From: Bacteroidetes bacterium UBA7674
Lineage (GTDB): Bacteria; Bacteroidota; Bacteroidia; Chitinophagales; Chitinophagaceae
Direction: 5' to 3'
NCBI GenBank assembly: GCA_002483105.1
Contig: DLHG01000009.1
Span: forward strand, 1 to 64,000
Length of the DNA stretch: 64,000 nucleotides
The first letter of the stretch is position 1; every line of letters begins with the position of its first letter. A program made the position numbers and the translations under genes. The notes below the pieces were generated by a model. That model was not told the DNA's origin and did no database searches. It worked only from the letters and a program-made list of their open reading frames with translations. This document shows, piece by piece, positions 34,292 to 42,607 of this stretch.

Positions 34292-34551
34292 ATAGCTGTA
34301 TTAAATTCTTTTACTGAAATCAAAGTTTTTGTACGAGTCTTACGAAACTCCACTATACCGTCCTTCAATGCAAAGATCGTAAAATCTCTTCCAACTCCTA
34401 CGTTAGTACCAGGATGATAAACAGTTCCACGTTGACGAACTATTACGTTTCCTGATATTGCAGGTTGGCCACCGAATATCTTAACTCCAAGACGTTTGCT
34501 CTTGGAATCCCGACCGTTCTTTACACTACCTTCACCTTTTTTATGTGCCAT
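34279..34551 (-). CDS. rpmA: 50S ribosomal protein L27
   Basis: A 90-residue bacterial L27 with the standard start MAHKKGEGSVKNGRDS and the conserved KRLGVKIFGGQPAISGNVIVRQRG and HPGTNVGVGRDFTIFAL. Its N-terminus reaches the peptidyl-transferase centre in the ribosome. There is no N-terminal cleavage extension of the Firmicutes type. It follows rplU by 40 bases in the usual rplU-rpmA order. No obg gene follows; instead a histone-H1-like gene is next. Confidence 0.97.
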   Translation of the reverse strand: MAHKKGEGSVKNGRDSKSKRLGVKIFGGQPAISGNVIVRQRGTVYHPGTNVGVGRDFTIFALKDGIVEFRKTRTKTLISVKEFNTAIAEA

Positions 34552-34591
34552 TTCTTTATTACTATTTACAAATTTAAGTATAAATATTTAA

Positions 34592-34888
34592 TTACGCAAT
34601 ATCGTTGATCTTTATTTTTGTAAGATACTGACGATGGCCGTTCATTTTCTGATAACCTTTACGGCGCTTCTTTTTAAATATTATCACTTTATCACCTTTC
34701 AGATGATCAAGAATTTCTGCTTTTACTTTCATTGAACCACTGATAGCAACATTATTATTGTTGCTGCTCATAAGCACTTCTGAAAATTCTACATTGTCAC
34801 CTACCTTACCTTCCAGGCGATGAACGAACAATTCCTGGTCTTTGATAACTCTGAATTGTTGGCCGGCTATATTAACTATTGCAAACAT
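34592..34888 (-). CDS. rplU: 50S ribosomal protein L21
   Basis: A 98-residue L21. The typical N-terminus MFAIVNIAGQQFRVIKDQ, the central beta domain and the C-terminal KKKRRKGYQKMNGHRQYLTKIKI segment, which contacts 23S rRNA, are all present. It is the first gene of the rplU-rpmA operon. A TACCTTTG box 26 bases upstream fits a Bacteroidetes promoter with a short leader, and the upstream gene is divergent. Confidence 0.97.
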   Translation of the reverse strand: MFAIVNIAGQQFRVIKDQELFVHRLEGKVGDNVEFSEVLMSSNNNNVAISGSMKVKAEILDHLKGDKVIIFKKKRRKGYQKMNGHRQYLTKIKINDIA

Positions 34889-34913
34889 GACTTCCCAAAT
34901 AAAATTTGAGCGG

Positions 34914-34921
34914 CAAAGGTA
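34914..34921 (-). promoter_or_regulatory. Bacteroidetes -7 box (TACCTTTG) for rplU-rpmA
   Basis: Minus-strand TAnnTTTG match 26 bases before the rplU ATG, in the divergent gap with the GH3-family gene. Confidence 0.6.
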
Positions 34922-35038
34922 GGATTTATTTTCCTTTCTCCGAAAATAAATTTTAATAATTTATGTGATAGCTGACCCAAATCGGGGTAAATAACGGCTT
35001 CTTTCCCGATTTTGATACATTTCCAACATCAATAATTG

Positions 35039-35046
35039 TACTTTTG
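35039..35046 (+). promoter_or_regulatory. Bacteroidetes -7 box (TACTTTTG) for the GH3-family gene
   Basis: TAnnTTTG match 23 bases before the ATG at 35069, with a TTTG at 35011-35014 as a possible -33 element (24-base spacer, slightly long). Confidence 0.55.
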
Positions 35047-35068
35047 GCATCCACAGTAGCCGGGAATA

Positions 35069-36565
35069 ATGAAAATAAAATCATTTTTAGCCAAACCTTA
35101 CGCCTCTATTATACATAATAAGATACGCAAGGGTATGGTCACCGCAGTGGCTGACCAACAGTCTATCCTGCAAAACCTGCTTAAAGTAGGGAGTCGCACT
35201 ATAATAGGTAAGGATATGGGGCTGCCGGAGGTGAAAACCTACGAAGAATTCCGCCAGGCAGTACCTGCAAGGGATTACGAAGACATCCGCTCATATATAG
35301 ATATGATAAAGGAGGGCAAGGAAAATGTGCTGTGGAAGGGTAAACCTATCTATTTTGCCAAAACATCGGGTACCACAAGTGGGGCCAAATATATCCCTAT
35401 TACTAAAGATTCAATTCCTTATCATATAAATGCCGCCCGGGATGCACTGCTCTGCTATATGGCGGAAACAGGAAATTCGGCTTTTGCGGATGGCAAAATG
35501 ATATTTCTGTCAGGTTCGCCGGTATTGGAAAGGATGGGTAGCATCCCCACAGGTAGGTTGAGTGGTATAGTAAATCATTATGTGCCACGTTATCTCCGCG
35601 GTAACCAATTACCCTCTTATGAAACCAACTGCATAGAAGACTGGGAGCAAAAGCTGGATAAGATAGTAGGTGAGACTATTAATAAGGATATGACCCTTAT
35701 CAGCGGTATCCCACCGTGGATGCAAATGTATTTTGACTGGCTGAGTGAACGTAGTGATGGCAAGAAAATAAAAGAACTGTTCCCTAATCTTTCGGTGATA
35801 GTGCATGGCGGGGTGAATTTTGAGCCTTATCACGCAAGGCTGAAAGAAAGCCTGGGTGGTGAAGTAGATTTCATTGAAACATTTCCTTCTTCAGAAGGTT
35901 TTTTCGCCTTCCAGGATACACAGACCGAGGAGGGTTTGCTGCTGAATACTAATTCCGGCATCTTCTACGAGTTCATTCCGGCCAATGAGGTATTTAATGA
36001 AAACCCTACACGTCTTTCCTTGCAGGATGTAAAGGTTGGAGAGAATTATGCGTTAATAATAAATAGCAATGCCGGTCTTTGGGGTTATAGCATAGGTGAT
36101 ACGGTTCGATTCGTGAGCACAGAGCCATACAGGTTGGTAGTGAGTGGGCGCATCAAGCATTTCATCTCCGCCTTTGGAGAACATGTGATAGGTGAAGAAG
36201 TGGATCATGCCATGTTGCAAGCTGCGAAAGAACACAATGCCCGCATTACTGAGTTTACCGTTGCACCCAAAATACAAACTGATGGTGAGCTGCCTTACCA
36301 CGAATGGTTTGTAGAGTTTGAACAGGCGCCGGAAAATATGGCGGCATTTGCGCACAGTGTCAATAATTCTTTGCGTGAAAAAAATATTTATTATAACGAC
36401 CTGATAACAGGTAATATTCTACAAGAGCTCAAGATACGAGTGATGCAAAAAAATGCTTTTATCGAGTACATGAAATCGGTAGGTAAACTGGGTGGGCAAA
36501 ATAAAGTGCCGCGCCTGAGCAACGACCGGAACTTTGCAGATGCCTTAGCGCCATGGCAATTATAA
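35069..36565 (+). CDS. GH3-family acyl-adenylate/amino acid synthetase-like protein
   Basis: A 498-residue member of the GH3 (auxin-responsive promoter) family, part of the acyl-adenylate-forming superfamily. The ATP-binding motif AKTSGTTSGAKYIP sits near residue 95. The second adenylation motif region ETFPSSEGFFAFQ is near 272, and GDTVRF with SGRIKHFISAFGEHV marks the hinge and C-terminal lobe. Plant GH3 enzymes join amino acids to jasmonate or auxin; bacterial members are widespread in Bacteroidota but the substrate is unknown. It stands alone with its own promoter box, divergent from rplU. No carrier protein or transporter is adjacent. Confidence 0.88.
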   Translation: MKIKSFLAKPYASIIHNKIRKGMVTAVADQQSILQNLLKVGSRTIIGKDMGLPEVKTYEEFRQAVPARDYEDIRSYIDMIKEGKENVLWKGKPIYFAKTSGTTSGAKYIPITKDSIPYHINAARDALLCYMAETGNSAFADGKMIFLSGSPVLERMGSIPTGRLSGIVNHYVPRYLRGNQLPSYETNCIEDWEQKLDKIVGETINKDMTLISGIPPWMQMYFDWLSERSDGKKIKELFPNLSVIVHGGVNFEPYHARLKESLGGEVDFIETFPSSEGFFAFQDTQTEEGLLLNTNSGIFYEFIPANEVFNENPTRLSLQDVKVGENYALIINSNAGLWGYSIGDTVRFVSTEPYRLVVSGRIKHFISAFGEHVIGEEVDHAMLQAAKEHNARITEFTVAPKIQTDGELPYHEWFVEFEQAPENMAAFAHSVNNSLREKNIYYNDLITGNILQELKIRVMQKNAFIEYMKSVGKLGGQNKVPRLSNDRNFADALAPWQL

Positions 36566-36621
36566 GATAATGCCACGTTAATGTAATTCATAGTTAATGT
36601 GCTTCTCCAAGCGTGAGTCAA

Positions 36622-36660
36622 TTAAGTTTTTTTAAGCGTTTAGTTAAGTTTTTTTAAGTG
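36622..36660 (+). repeat. Two 17-base direct repeats, 22 bases apart
   Basis: TTAAGTTTTTTTAAG(C/T)G occurs at 36622 and 36644, upstream of the Kelch-protein gene. A periodicity of two helical turns suggests a regulator site, but simple A/T-rich sequence is an alternative. Confidence 0.4.
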
Positions 36661-36714
36661 TCCGTTGCCTAACGTGACAGAGCATGTTCATGTCTTGGAT
36701 TGGAAACATGTCTC

Positions 36715-37938
36715 ATGAAGAAATTATTTTTACTCTCAGCAATGTTATGTTGCGCAACATTTTTTAGTGCCGATGCTCAGTGGGCGGCCAAGCAGAATAT
36801 GACAACACCTTCTGGTTCGAGCGGCATAAGTGCTGTACAATGCTTTAGCCTTAATGGTAAGATCTATGCAGGTGGTGGATATTATGCTATGTTCACCAAT
36901 ACGAATGACTTCCACATGTATGACCCTGTAACAAATGCCTGGACACCTAAAGGCGATTTGCCCGGAGCAGCTGACAGATCCGGAGGCATTGCATTCTCTG
37001 TAAACGGCAAGGGTTATATAGGCCTTGGAGCCATGGGTTGGTCTTCTTTAAGTTATACCTATCTCAGCGACCTGTGGATGTATGATCCGACGACCAACCT
37101 GTGGACGCAGAAGGCAAGCCTTCCTGATTCCGGTCGTCATGAGCCGGGCTATTTTGTAGTCAATAATAAAGTGTATGTAGTAGGTGGTTCTGTGCAGGGT
37201 TCTACTTCTAATGATGTTTGGGAATACGATCCGGCTACTGATGCCTGGACAGATAAAGGAACATACCCATTGGGTAAGATCAACTCTCCTTTTTCCTGGA
37301 GTTCGGCCACCAAAGGGTATGTATCATGTGGGTCTACTTCGCCGGGTTATACAAGCGCCACATATGAATATACACCCACAACAAATACCTGGGTGCCAAG
37401 GGATACTTTCCCCGGTGGTGCGTGTAGCGATGGCGTCGCCTTTGTGCTAACCAACAAGGGATATTGCGGACTGAACAGGAAAGGCACCACTACTTCAACT
37501 TATGACACTACATTCTACGCTTATGATATGACCACGAACACCTGGGGCGCCGCAATACCTTTCCCTCATGCGGGCAGGGCAAACGCGATGGCCACTACAG
37601 TAAACTCGAAGGCATATGTTGGTACAGGTTGGAAACCCGCATCTTCAACAGTTTACTTTAAAGACTGGTATGAATATCCTACTACTACGGGAATAGAAAG
37701 TATTGAGAATGATAAGGTCAGTTATGCTTATCCCAATCCAAGTAATGGATCGTTTTCGATATCAGTAGAGGGAGCGGCAGAGTATCAACTGCTTAACCTC
37801 GCAGGGCAGATAGTGTCTTCAGGAAAAGTGCCGCAGGATAAAATGATACATACTGAAGAGTTCCCTGATGGGCTATACATACTAAAAGTGCGGACAGCTA
37901 CCAATACAGGTACGCAAATGTTGCAAATAAGAAAATAG
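36715..37938 (+). CDS. Kelch-repeat secreted protein with T9SS type-A sorting domain
   Basis: About 407 residues from the ATG at 36715 (MKKLFLLSAML); the earlier TTG would precede the signal peptide. The signal peptide ends near residue 22 (SADAQ). It is followed by about six Kelch-type blades with the recurring pattern of a hydrophobic strand, then YDP.TN.W..K: DPVTNAWTPKGD, DPTTNLWTQKAS, DPATDAWTDKGT, TPTTNTWVPRD, DMTTNTWG. They should form a beta-propeller. The last 75 residues are a type-A CTD (YAYPNPSNGSFSISVEG.. LKVRTATN). Export by T9SS and a surface binding role are likely; no catalytic site is seen. A strong terminator follows. Confidence 0.88.
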   Translation: MKKLFLLSAMLCCATFFSADAQWAAKQNMTTPSGSSGISAVQCFSLNGKIYAGGGYYAMFTNTNDFHMYDPVTNAWTPKGDLPGAADRSGGIAFSVNGKGYIGLGAMGWSSLSYTYLSDLWMYDPTTNLWTQKASLPDSGRHEPGYFVVNNKVYVVGGSVQGSTSNDVWEYDPATDAWTDKGTYPLGKINSPFSWSSATKGYVSCGSTSPGYTSATYEYTPTTNTWVPRDTFPGGACSDGVAFVLTNKGYCGLNRKGTTTSTYDTTFYAYDMTTNTWGAAIPFPHAGRANAMATTVNSKAYVGTGWKPASSTVYFKDWYEYPTTTGIESIENDKVSYAYPNPSNGSFSISVEGAAEYQLLNLAGQIVSSGKVPQDKMIHTEEFPDGLYILKVRTATNTGTQMLQIRK

Positions 37939-37963
37939 ATGTTTAGGTGAGGAATACAGAGAT

Positions 37964-37990
37964 GCCGCTCTTTTTTGAGCGGCGTTTTTG
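37964..37990 (+). terminator. Terminator of the Kelch/T9SS gene
   Basis: GCCGCTC / GAGCGGC 7-bp stem with a T-rich loop, followed by GTTTTTG. It abuts the stop of the convergent gene at 37993. Confidence 0.85.
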
Positions 37991-37992
37991 TT

Positions 37993-38289
37993 TTATGATA
38001 CTACTACTCTCCGGTTCACACTCCAGGCATTTGGTTTGTCGGCAAAGAGGACCTTCGTCCTGGCCCATGTGTCTTTAAACAGTTCCGAGAACCGGTAGTG
38101 GTTTAGGTGGGTTTCACTTTCCCAATTGGAGTAGGTGAAGAAAATGTTAGGGTTGTGTGCATCCTGCCAAAGTTCGAGGCGGCTGCATCCATCAAAGTGG
38201 CGGATGAGTTCTTTGCGTTCATCAAACAGAAGCTGAAAATTCTCTACTTCTTCCGGGCGGAAGGTCATTTGTACTACGCGCACTATCAT
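37993..38289 (-). CDS. Antibiotic biosynthesis monooxygenase-like (ABM) small protein
   Basis: A 98-residue ABM-superfamily dimeric alpha-beta barrel protein. The pattern VRVVQMTFRPEEVENFQLLFDERKELI, then CSRLELWQDAHNPNIFFTYSNWESETHLNHYRFSELF, matches the ferredoxin-like fold of quinol monooxygenases and YdhR/LsrG-type enzymes. No single catalytic residue can be assigned. Its ATG overlaps the stop of the SAM-hydroxide adenosyltransferase gene by four bases (ATGA), so the two proteins are made together. Substrate unknown. Confidence 0.82.
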   Translation of the reverse strand: MIVRVVQMTFRPEEVENFQLLFDERKELIRHFDGCSRLELWQDAHNPNIFFTYSNWESETHLNHYRFSELFKDTWARTKVLFADKPNAWSVNRRVVVS

Positions 38290-39080
38290 TCAAAAAATAT
38301 CTTGATGGTGTGATAGATCATGTGGTGTTCCTTATGCAGTTTAAAGCCAAAAAGACTGGCCGCTCGTCCCCTGTTGATGGCTATTTCCAGGTAGCCCGCG
38401 CTATTGAAGCGGCAGAGCTTTTCACTTTCCTTTACACTGGCATAGTATGGGGTAAGCTCGGCTATTTCTTCATCACGCATGAACTGTATGCGGAATGGCC
38501 GACTATTACCTATCTCATCAAATTGTTCACGGGTGATGTTGATGACTACGTTCTCAAATCGGTCGATATAGATAACATGACATTCTACGGTGCTGGAATC
38601 TACTTTTAGCTGCCATTGTTGTGGCGCTATTTTCAGCGCACAGCGTGGAAGTTTCAGTTCCGATGGGGTTTTGGTTTGCAGTTTTGCTACAAAGCCGGCT
38701 ACGGCATGTATCCAGTCTTTGAAGGTGTGTGGCTCTTTCAACTCATAGCATTGCCATACATTTTCCAGCCCACCGGGGAACGCCAATGCCAGTATGCCAT
38801 TATCCGGAGCCAGGAAATATTGTCCGCCCTTCTGACATAACACTAGATGCGGATTTTCGTCGGACATAACATCAAATAATATGACATGGCAGGTTCCTCT
38901 CGCAAAACTGGGGTAGGCCGCTGCCAATAGATACGCCGCCTGCTGTAAGTGGAATGGCTCACTGGTATGCGAAATATCTACTATGGGACAATTGGTGGTG
39001 TGCTGCAGTAAAATACCCTTGGCTGACGCTACGGAAGCGTCTTGTAAGCCAAAATCGGTAAGTAAAGTAATGCAGCCCAT
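38286..39080 (-). CDS. SAM hydroxide adenosyltransferase (DUF62 family)
   Basis: About 264 residues from the ATG at 39080 (MGCITLLTDFG), the usual start of the family; the upstream TTG is rejected. The N-terminal domain has CITLLTDFGLQDASVASAKG with the SAM-site Asp, then PIVDISHTSEP and FFLAPDNGIL-type segments. The C-terminal beta-barrel has IYIDRFENVVINIT. The family splits S-adenosylmethionine to adenosine and methionine; fluorinases and chlorinases are relatives with a specific extra loop, which I cannot confirm here. It is coupled to the ABM-like gene downstream. Confidence 0.85.
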   Translation of the reverse strand: MGCITLLTDFGLQDASVASAKGILLQHTTNCPIVDISHTSEPFHLQQAAYLLAAAYPSFARGTCHVILFDVMSDENPHLVLCQKGGQYFLAPDNGILALAFPGGLENVWQCYELKEPHTFKDWIHAVAGFVAKLQTKTPSELKLPRCALKIAPQQWQLKVDSSTVECHVIYIDRFENVVINITREQFDEIGNSRPFRIQFMRDEEIAELTPYYASVKESEKLCRFNSAGYLEIAINRGRAASLFGFKLHKEHHMIYHTIKIFFE

Positions 39081-39249
39081 AGATGTGTGGACAAAAGTAT
39101 AATGGATAGCCTGCAATCCAAAGCCGAAACAGATGTTTTTGAAGGTATTTTGTTAAGTGAAGCCGATATTCAAAAATATTTTTTTGTTTCAGCCGTTATT
39201 AATACACTTGTTTAACTTTACCCTGTTTAACTCTATGCCTGAGATGTGG

Positions 39250-40668
39250 ATGAAATTTTCATATATAATAGTCTTTTTGAGTTGTTTGGTAATCCTTACA
39301 GAAACTTCTTGCAGAAAAGAGCAGATACTGAATAGTGGCGGTCAGCTTACCTATTCTACCGATACGCTTACGTTCGATACTGTTTTTACAGCACAGGGCA
39401 GCTTCACCAATAGCTTTAAGATATACAACCCGCAATCACAAAGTGTGAAGGTGAGTTCGATAAGACTGGCTGGGGGAAGCAACTCGTATTTTAGCCTGAA
39501 TGTAGATGGTTTTAAAGGTAAATCGGTTCAGGATATAGAGATAGCACCTAACGACAGCATATTTGTTTTCGCGACTGTAAACATAGATCCTACCAATGAC
39601 AATACACCTTTTGTAGTAGATGATAAAGTGATCGCTACTATGAATGGCAATGACTACGAACTGCCATTGGTTGCTTATGGACAAAATGCCTACTATATAT
39701 ATGACAGCATGCTGGCCACACAAACATGGCTCACCGACAAACCCTATATCATTATTAACAACGCTGCGGTGGATGAAAACCAAACACTGACCATACCGGC
39801 AGGATGCAGGATATACATGCACGCCAACTCGAGCTTATATGTGCTGGGTAAGCTTATGGTGAACGGGACGAAGACTGATAGTGTCATCTTCCAGGGAGAC
39901 AGGCTCGACAGGGGTTATTTTGGTTATGAAGGCTATCCCGGAGAGTGGGGTGGGATACTGTTTTTGGGGCAAAGCCAAGGTAGCGTAATAGACTATGCGA
40001 TATTGAGAAATGGTGGAAATGGCTCGAGTGGTATCTCTGCGGCGCTATATGCTACTACCGACTCATTCGGTACGGCTGAGGTTACTTTTAAGCATGTTAC
40101 CGTAGAGAATTCCATAGGTTATGGCCTGGTATGTTTTACAGCAATTGTGAGAGCTGAAAATTGTTTGTTTCATACTACAGGTGCGCAGGCATTGGCGATA
40201 TTCCAGGGTGGCAAGTATGATTTTATCAATTGTAATTTTATCAATTACGGCACTGATAAAGTTAGTCATATACAGAACCCGACTGTCGGGGTGCTCAACT
40301 ATAGGAAAGAAGGGGAGAACAGCTTCGTAGTCAGCGATCTGGTGCAGAGTTCTTTTGTTAACTGTATCATCTGGGGTTCACTGGATAATGAACTGGTGCT
40401 GGATAGGCTGGAGAATGCTGCTTACGAATTAACTTTTGACCACTGCCTGATAAAGAAGAATACGGTAGAAGACCCGATGCCGGGCTATGTAACACAGGTA
40501 GAGAATATCATCAACCAGGAGCCGTTGTTTGTTGAAAATGCTAAGGGAAACTATCGCTTGCAGGCGGGCTCCCCACTGATAGACAAAGGCAAAACGGTGA
40601 ACATTGGCAACGACCTGGACGATAAGCCCTGGGTAGCGCCGTTCGATATAGGCTGTTACCAGTATTAA
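39250..40668 (+). CDS. Right-handed beta-helix lipoprotein
   Basis: About 472 residues from the ATG at 39250, which gives a lipoprotein signal (lipobox TETSC near residue 21). Earlier in-frame ATGs at 39157, 39235 and 39244 add a stretch that does not fit a signal peptide. An N-terminal Ig-like segment (NSFKIYNPQSQSVKVSSIRL) resembles choice-of-anchor/ASH domains. It is followed by a parallel beta-helix with repeated N and G turns (IDYAILRNGGNG, KHVTVENSIGYG, FINCNFINYG, SFVNCIIWG). The end, PLIDKGKTVN.. FDIGCYQY, matches the choice-of-anchor Q type C-terminal region. Carbohydrate binding or cleavage is possible but no catalytic residues are seen. Converges with idi, with overlapping TTAA stops. 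Confidence 0.78.
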   Translation: MKFSYIIVFLSCLVILTETSCRKEQILNSGGQLTYSTDTLTFDTVFTAQGSFTNSFKIYNPQSQSVKVSSIRLAGGSNSYFSLNVDGFKGKSVQDIEIAPNDSIFVFATVNIDPTNDNTPFVVDDKVIATMNGNDYELPLVAYGQNAYYIYDSMLATQTWLTDKPYIIINNAAVDENQTLTIPAGCRIYMHANSSLYVLGKLMVNGTKTDSVIFQGDRLDRGYFGYEGYPGEWGGILFLGQSQGSVIDYAILRNGGNGSSGISAALYATTDSFGTAEVTFKHVTVENSIGYGLVCFTAIVRAENCLFHTTGAQALAIFQGGKYDFINCNFINYGTDKVSHIQNPTVGVLNYRKEGENSFVVSDLVQSSFVNCIIWGSLDNELVLDRLENAAYELTFDHCLIKKNTVEDPMPGYVTQVENIINQEPLFVENAKGNYRLQAGSPLIDKGKTVNIGNDLDDKPWVAPFDIGCYQY

Positions 40669-41201
40669 GAAGCTACATTCCGGTTTGCAAATTCAGTAAA
40701 CCGCTGAAAGATTATTTTCATCCATTCTGTAAAGGCGGCCGGTTCTTGTTTTATCCATTCTGCCACTTCAGGAAGGCTTAAATATTTGTATGCTTTTACT
40801 TCTTTAGGGTCGGGGTTGCATTTTCCGTTGTAACGACCGATAAATACATGGTCGTATTCATGCTCTGTAAGTCCTCCACCAACTTTTGCCAGGTAAGTAA
40901 AATTAAATGCAGCCCCGAGGTTTGTTTCAATGCCCAACTCCTCTCTAAGCCGGCGATGAGCTGCCTGCAATGTATCTTCCCCCGGGATAGGGTGAGAGCA
41001 ACAGGTATTGGTCCATAGCCCGGCAGAGTGGTATTTCACTTCAGCTCTCTGTTGTATCAGCAATTCGTTATTGTCATTCAGCAGGAATATGGAGAATGCC
41101 CGGTGTAGCACTCCTTTCTCATGTGCCTCCATCTTCTCCATTGTGCCGATCTGCTCGTCGTTCTCGTTTACTGTAATTACATGATCCCTGTTTGTCGGCA
41201 T
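40665..41201 (-). CDS. idi: Isopentenyl-diphosphate delta-isomerase, type I
   Basis: A 178-residue Nudix-fold isomerase that interconverts IPP and DMAPP for isoprenoid synthesis (carotenoids, menaquinone side chain). Signatures: the HRAFSIFLLNDNNELLIQQR strand, the catalytic-cysteine region TNTCCSHP near residue 66, the Nudix-like AAHRRLREELGIE, the catalytic Glu region EHEYDHVFIG near 113, and metal ligands in the HP motif. Length matches type I Idi (about 180). The stop overlaps the convergent beta-helix gene by four bases. A SRPBCC gene lies upstream on the same strand. Confidence 0.95.
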   Translation of the reverse strand: MPTNRDHVITVNENDEQIGTMEKMEAHEKGVLHRAFSIFLLNDNNELLIQQRAEVKYHSAGLWTNTCCSHPIPGEDTLQAAHRRLREELGIETNLGAAFNFTYLAKVGGGLTEHEYDHVFIGRYNGKCNPDPKEVKAYKYLSLPEVAEWIKQEPAAFTEWMKIIFQRFTEFANRNVAS

Positions 41202-41248
41202 AGTATAAAGTTAGTGGCCCTAGCTTATTGGTCGGTAGCGAACACTTA

Positions 41249-41713
41249 TTATTTTTTGTTAAAAAGCTCTTCGGTCTTTTTATACCTATAGTCAAAAATA
41301 TCCTCGAGCATTCTACGCACAAACAAAGAATGTGCTACTACGCCAAGTACTGACAGGGGTAAGCTGTAGTGTACAATATCTGTCATTAATGTGCCGCTAT
41401 CTGTCTGTTTGAAATGGTGTTGATGATGCCATAGCTTATAAGGCCCTTTTCGTTGTTCGTCCACAAATAGAGTTTTATCCTGCACCTGGCTTATTTCCGT
41501 CATCCAGGGGATTTTTATGCCGAATAGTGGTGTGATGGTATAGGTGATCACCTGGCCAGCATATATGCTGGCCCTTTCCTGCAGGGACGTAGTAGTAAAA
41601 TTCAGTTCTTTGGGTGTAAGGGCTGCGAGATTTTCAGGGTTAGAGAAGAAATCCCAAACGGTTTCAATATCTGCATTAATAAGTTGTTCCCTTCGTATAT
41701 GGTAAAGATTCAC
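41249..41713 (-). CDS. SRPBCC-family ligand-binding protein
   Basis: A 154-residue START/Bet v1-like (SRPBCC) protein: RREQLINADIETVWDFFSNPENLAALTPKEL at the N-terminus, LFGIKIPWMTEI and GPYKLWHHQHHFKQTDSGTLMTDIVHYSLPLSVLG in the middle, and a C-terminal amphipathic helix. The cavity fold binds hydrophobic ligands. Several Bacteroidota members are annotated as cell-division inhibitor-like (SulA-linked) or polyketide-cyclase-like, without proof. It is 47 bases upstream of idi on the same strand and might share its transcript. The function is not clear. Confidence 0.8.
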   Translation of the reverse strand: MNLYHIRREQLINADIETVWDFFSNPENLAALTPKELNFTTTSLQERASIYAGQVITYTITPLFGIKIPWMTEISQVQDKTLFVDEQRKGPYKLWHHQHHFKQTDSGTLMTDIVHYSLPLSVLGVVAHSLFVRRMLEDIFDYRYKKTEELFNKK

Positions 41714-41843
41714 GACTTGTATTTGAATAATAGATGAAATGGATAAATAACAGAAGTTAAAGGGTAAATGTTTGTTCTTACTAAAAAAAAGGGGAATTTT
41801 ACAAGATAGCGAACGAATACATTTTTTATTTTAATATTTTTCC

Positions 41844-42599
41844 ATGAAAAACTGGTTGTGCATCCTTTTTGTGCCTATATTATTTATGATGGGCTCTTGT
41901 GCCACAAGCAAATATAATTCTATTAACTATGGTACCAGTGTACCTGATAGCTTATTCCGACCTATAGATTATGTATTGAGACCAGGAGACCTGGTAACAA
42001 TACAAAGCTTTAATAACCTGTCTTCTGTGCTATATGAATCTACAATTAATAATAGTGCAGGTGGTGCTGATGTGCCGGACTATGAAGCTACCGTAGACAA
42101 TGAGGGTTACCTGCCTTTGCCAAGAGCCGGAAGGGTAAAGGTGGGCGGCCTTACACAAAAGAATGCCACCCTGCTTGTAAGTAAGGCTTATGAGAATATT
42201 ATTAATCAACCGGAATTTGACTTGAGAATATCCAGTATGAAGGTAAATGTGCTGGGTGCTGTAAATAAGCAGGGCAGCTATGTGATGACACGTGAAAACC
42301 TTACCCTATCGGATGCTTTTGCATTAGCGGAAGGTGTGAAGTATGAAAATATGGCCAAGAAGGTAACAATAATAAGAGATGGCCTGAGTATGGAATTCAA
42401 ATTGAGTGCGTCAGAAATGGGTAATCCCCGCCTGAACTCAATTATCATCAAGGATAATGATGTGGTATATGTAAAACCTTCCAGTGCTAGTATTAATGCA
42501 CCTAAGATATTCCAATACACAGCCTTTCTCGCTCCTATCGGAACTATCATTAGTGCTATATCATTATATACAACGATCGTGAGTCTTAGAAATCAATAA
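41844..42599 (+). CDS. Polysaccharide export protein (Wza/SLBB-type lipoprotein)
   Basis: A 251-residue outer-membrane lipoprotein (lipobox GSC at about residue 19, MMGSCATSKY). A polysaccharide-export (Poly_export) domain covers YVLRPGDLVTI to EATVDNEGYLPLPRAGRVKVGGLTQ. A SLBB-type domain follows (VNVLGAVNKQGSYVMTRENLTLSDAFALAEG). A C-terminal hydrophobic segment (KIFQYTAFLAPIGTIISAISLYTTIV) may anchor or span the membrane, as in Wza's C-terminal helix. It should form the outer-membrane exit for capsule or exopolysaccharide. First gene of the capsule locus, followed 8 bases later by the phosphatase gene. Confidence 0.88.
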   Translation: MKNWLCILFVPILFMMGSCATSKYNSINYGTSVPDSLFRPIDYVLRPGDLVTIQSFNNLSSVLYESTINNSAGGADVPDYEATVDNEGYLPLPRAGRVKVGGLTQKNATLLVSKAYENIINQPEFDLRISSMKVNVLGAVNKQGSYVMTRENLTLSDAFALAEGVKYENMAKKVTIIRDGLSMEFKLSASEMGNPRLNSIIIKDNDVVYVKPSSASINAPKIFQYTAFLAPIGTIISAISLYTTIVSLRNQ

Positions 42600-42607
42600 T
42601 ACGTGCA

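Noticed and set aside
38286..39080. Calling the DUF62 protein a halogenase
   Set aside because: The general family motif is present, but the specific loop of fluorinases/chlorinases cannot be confirmed; the common SAM hydroxide adenosyltransferase call is safer.
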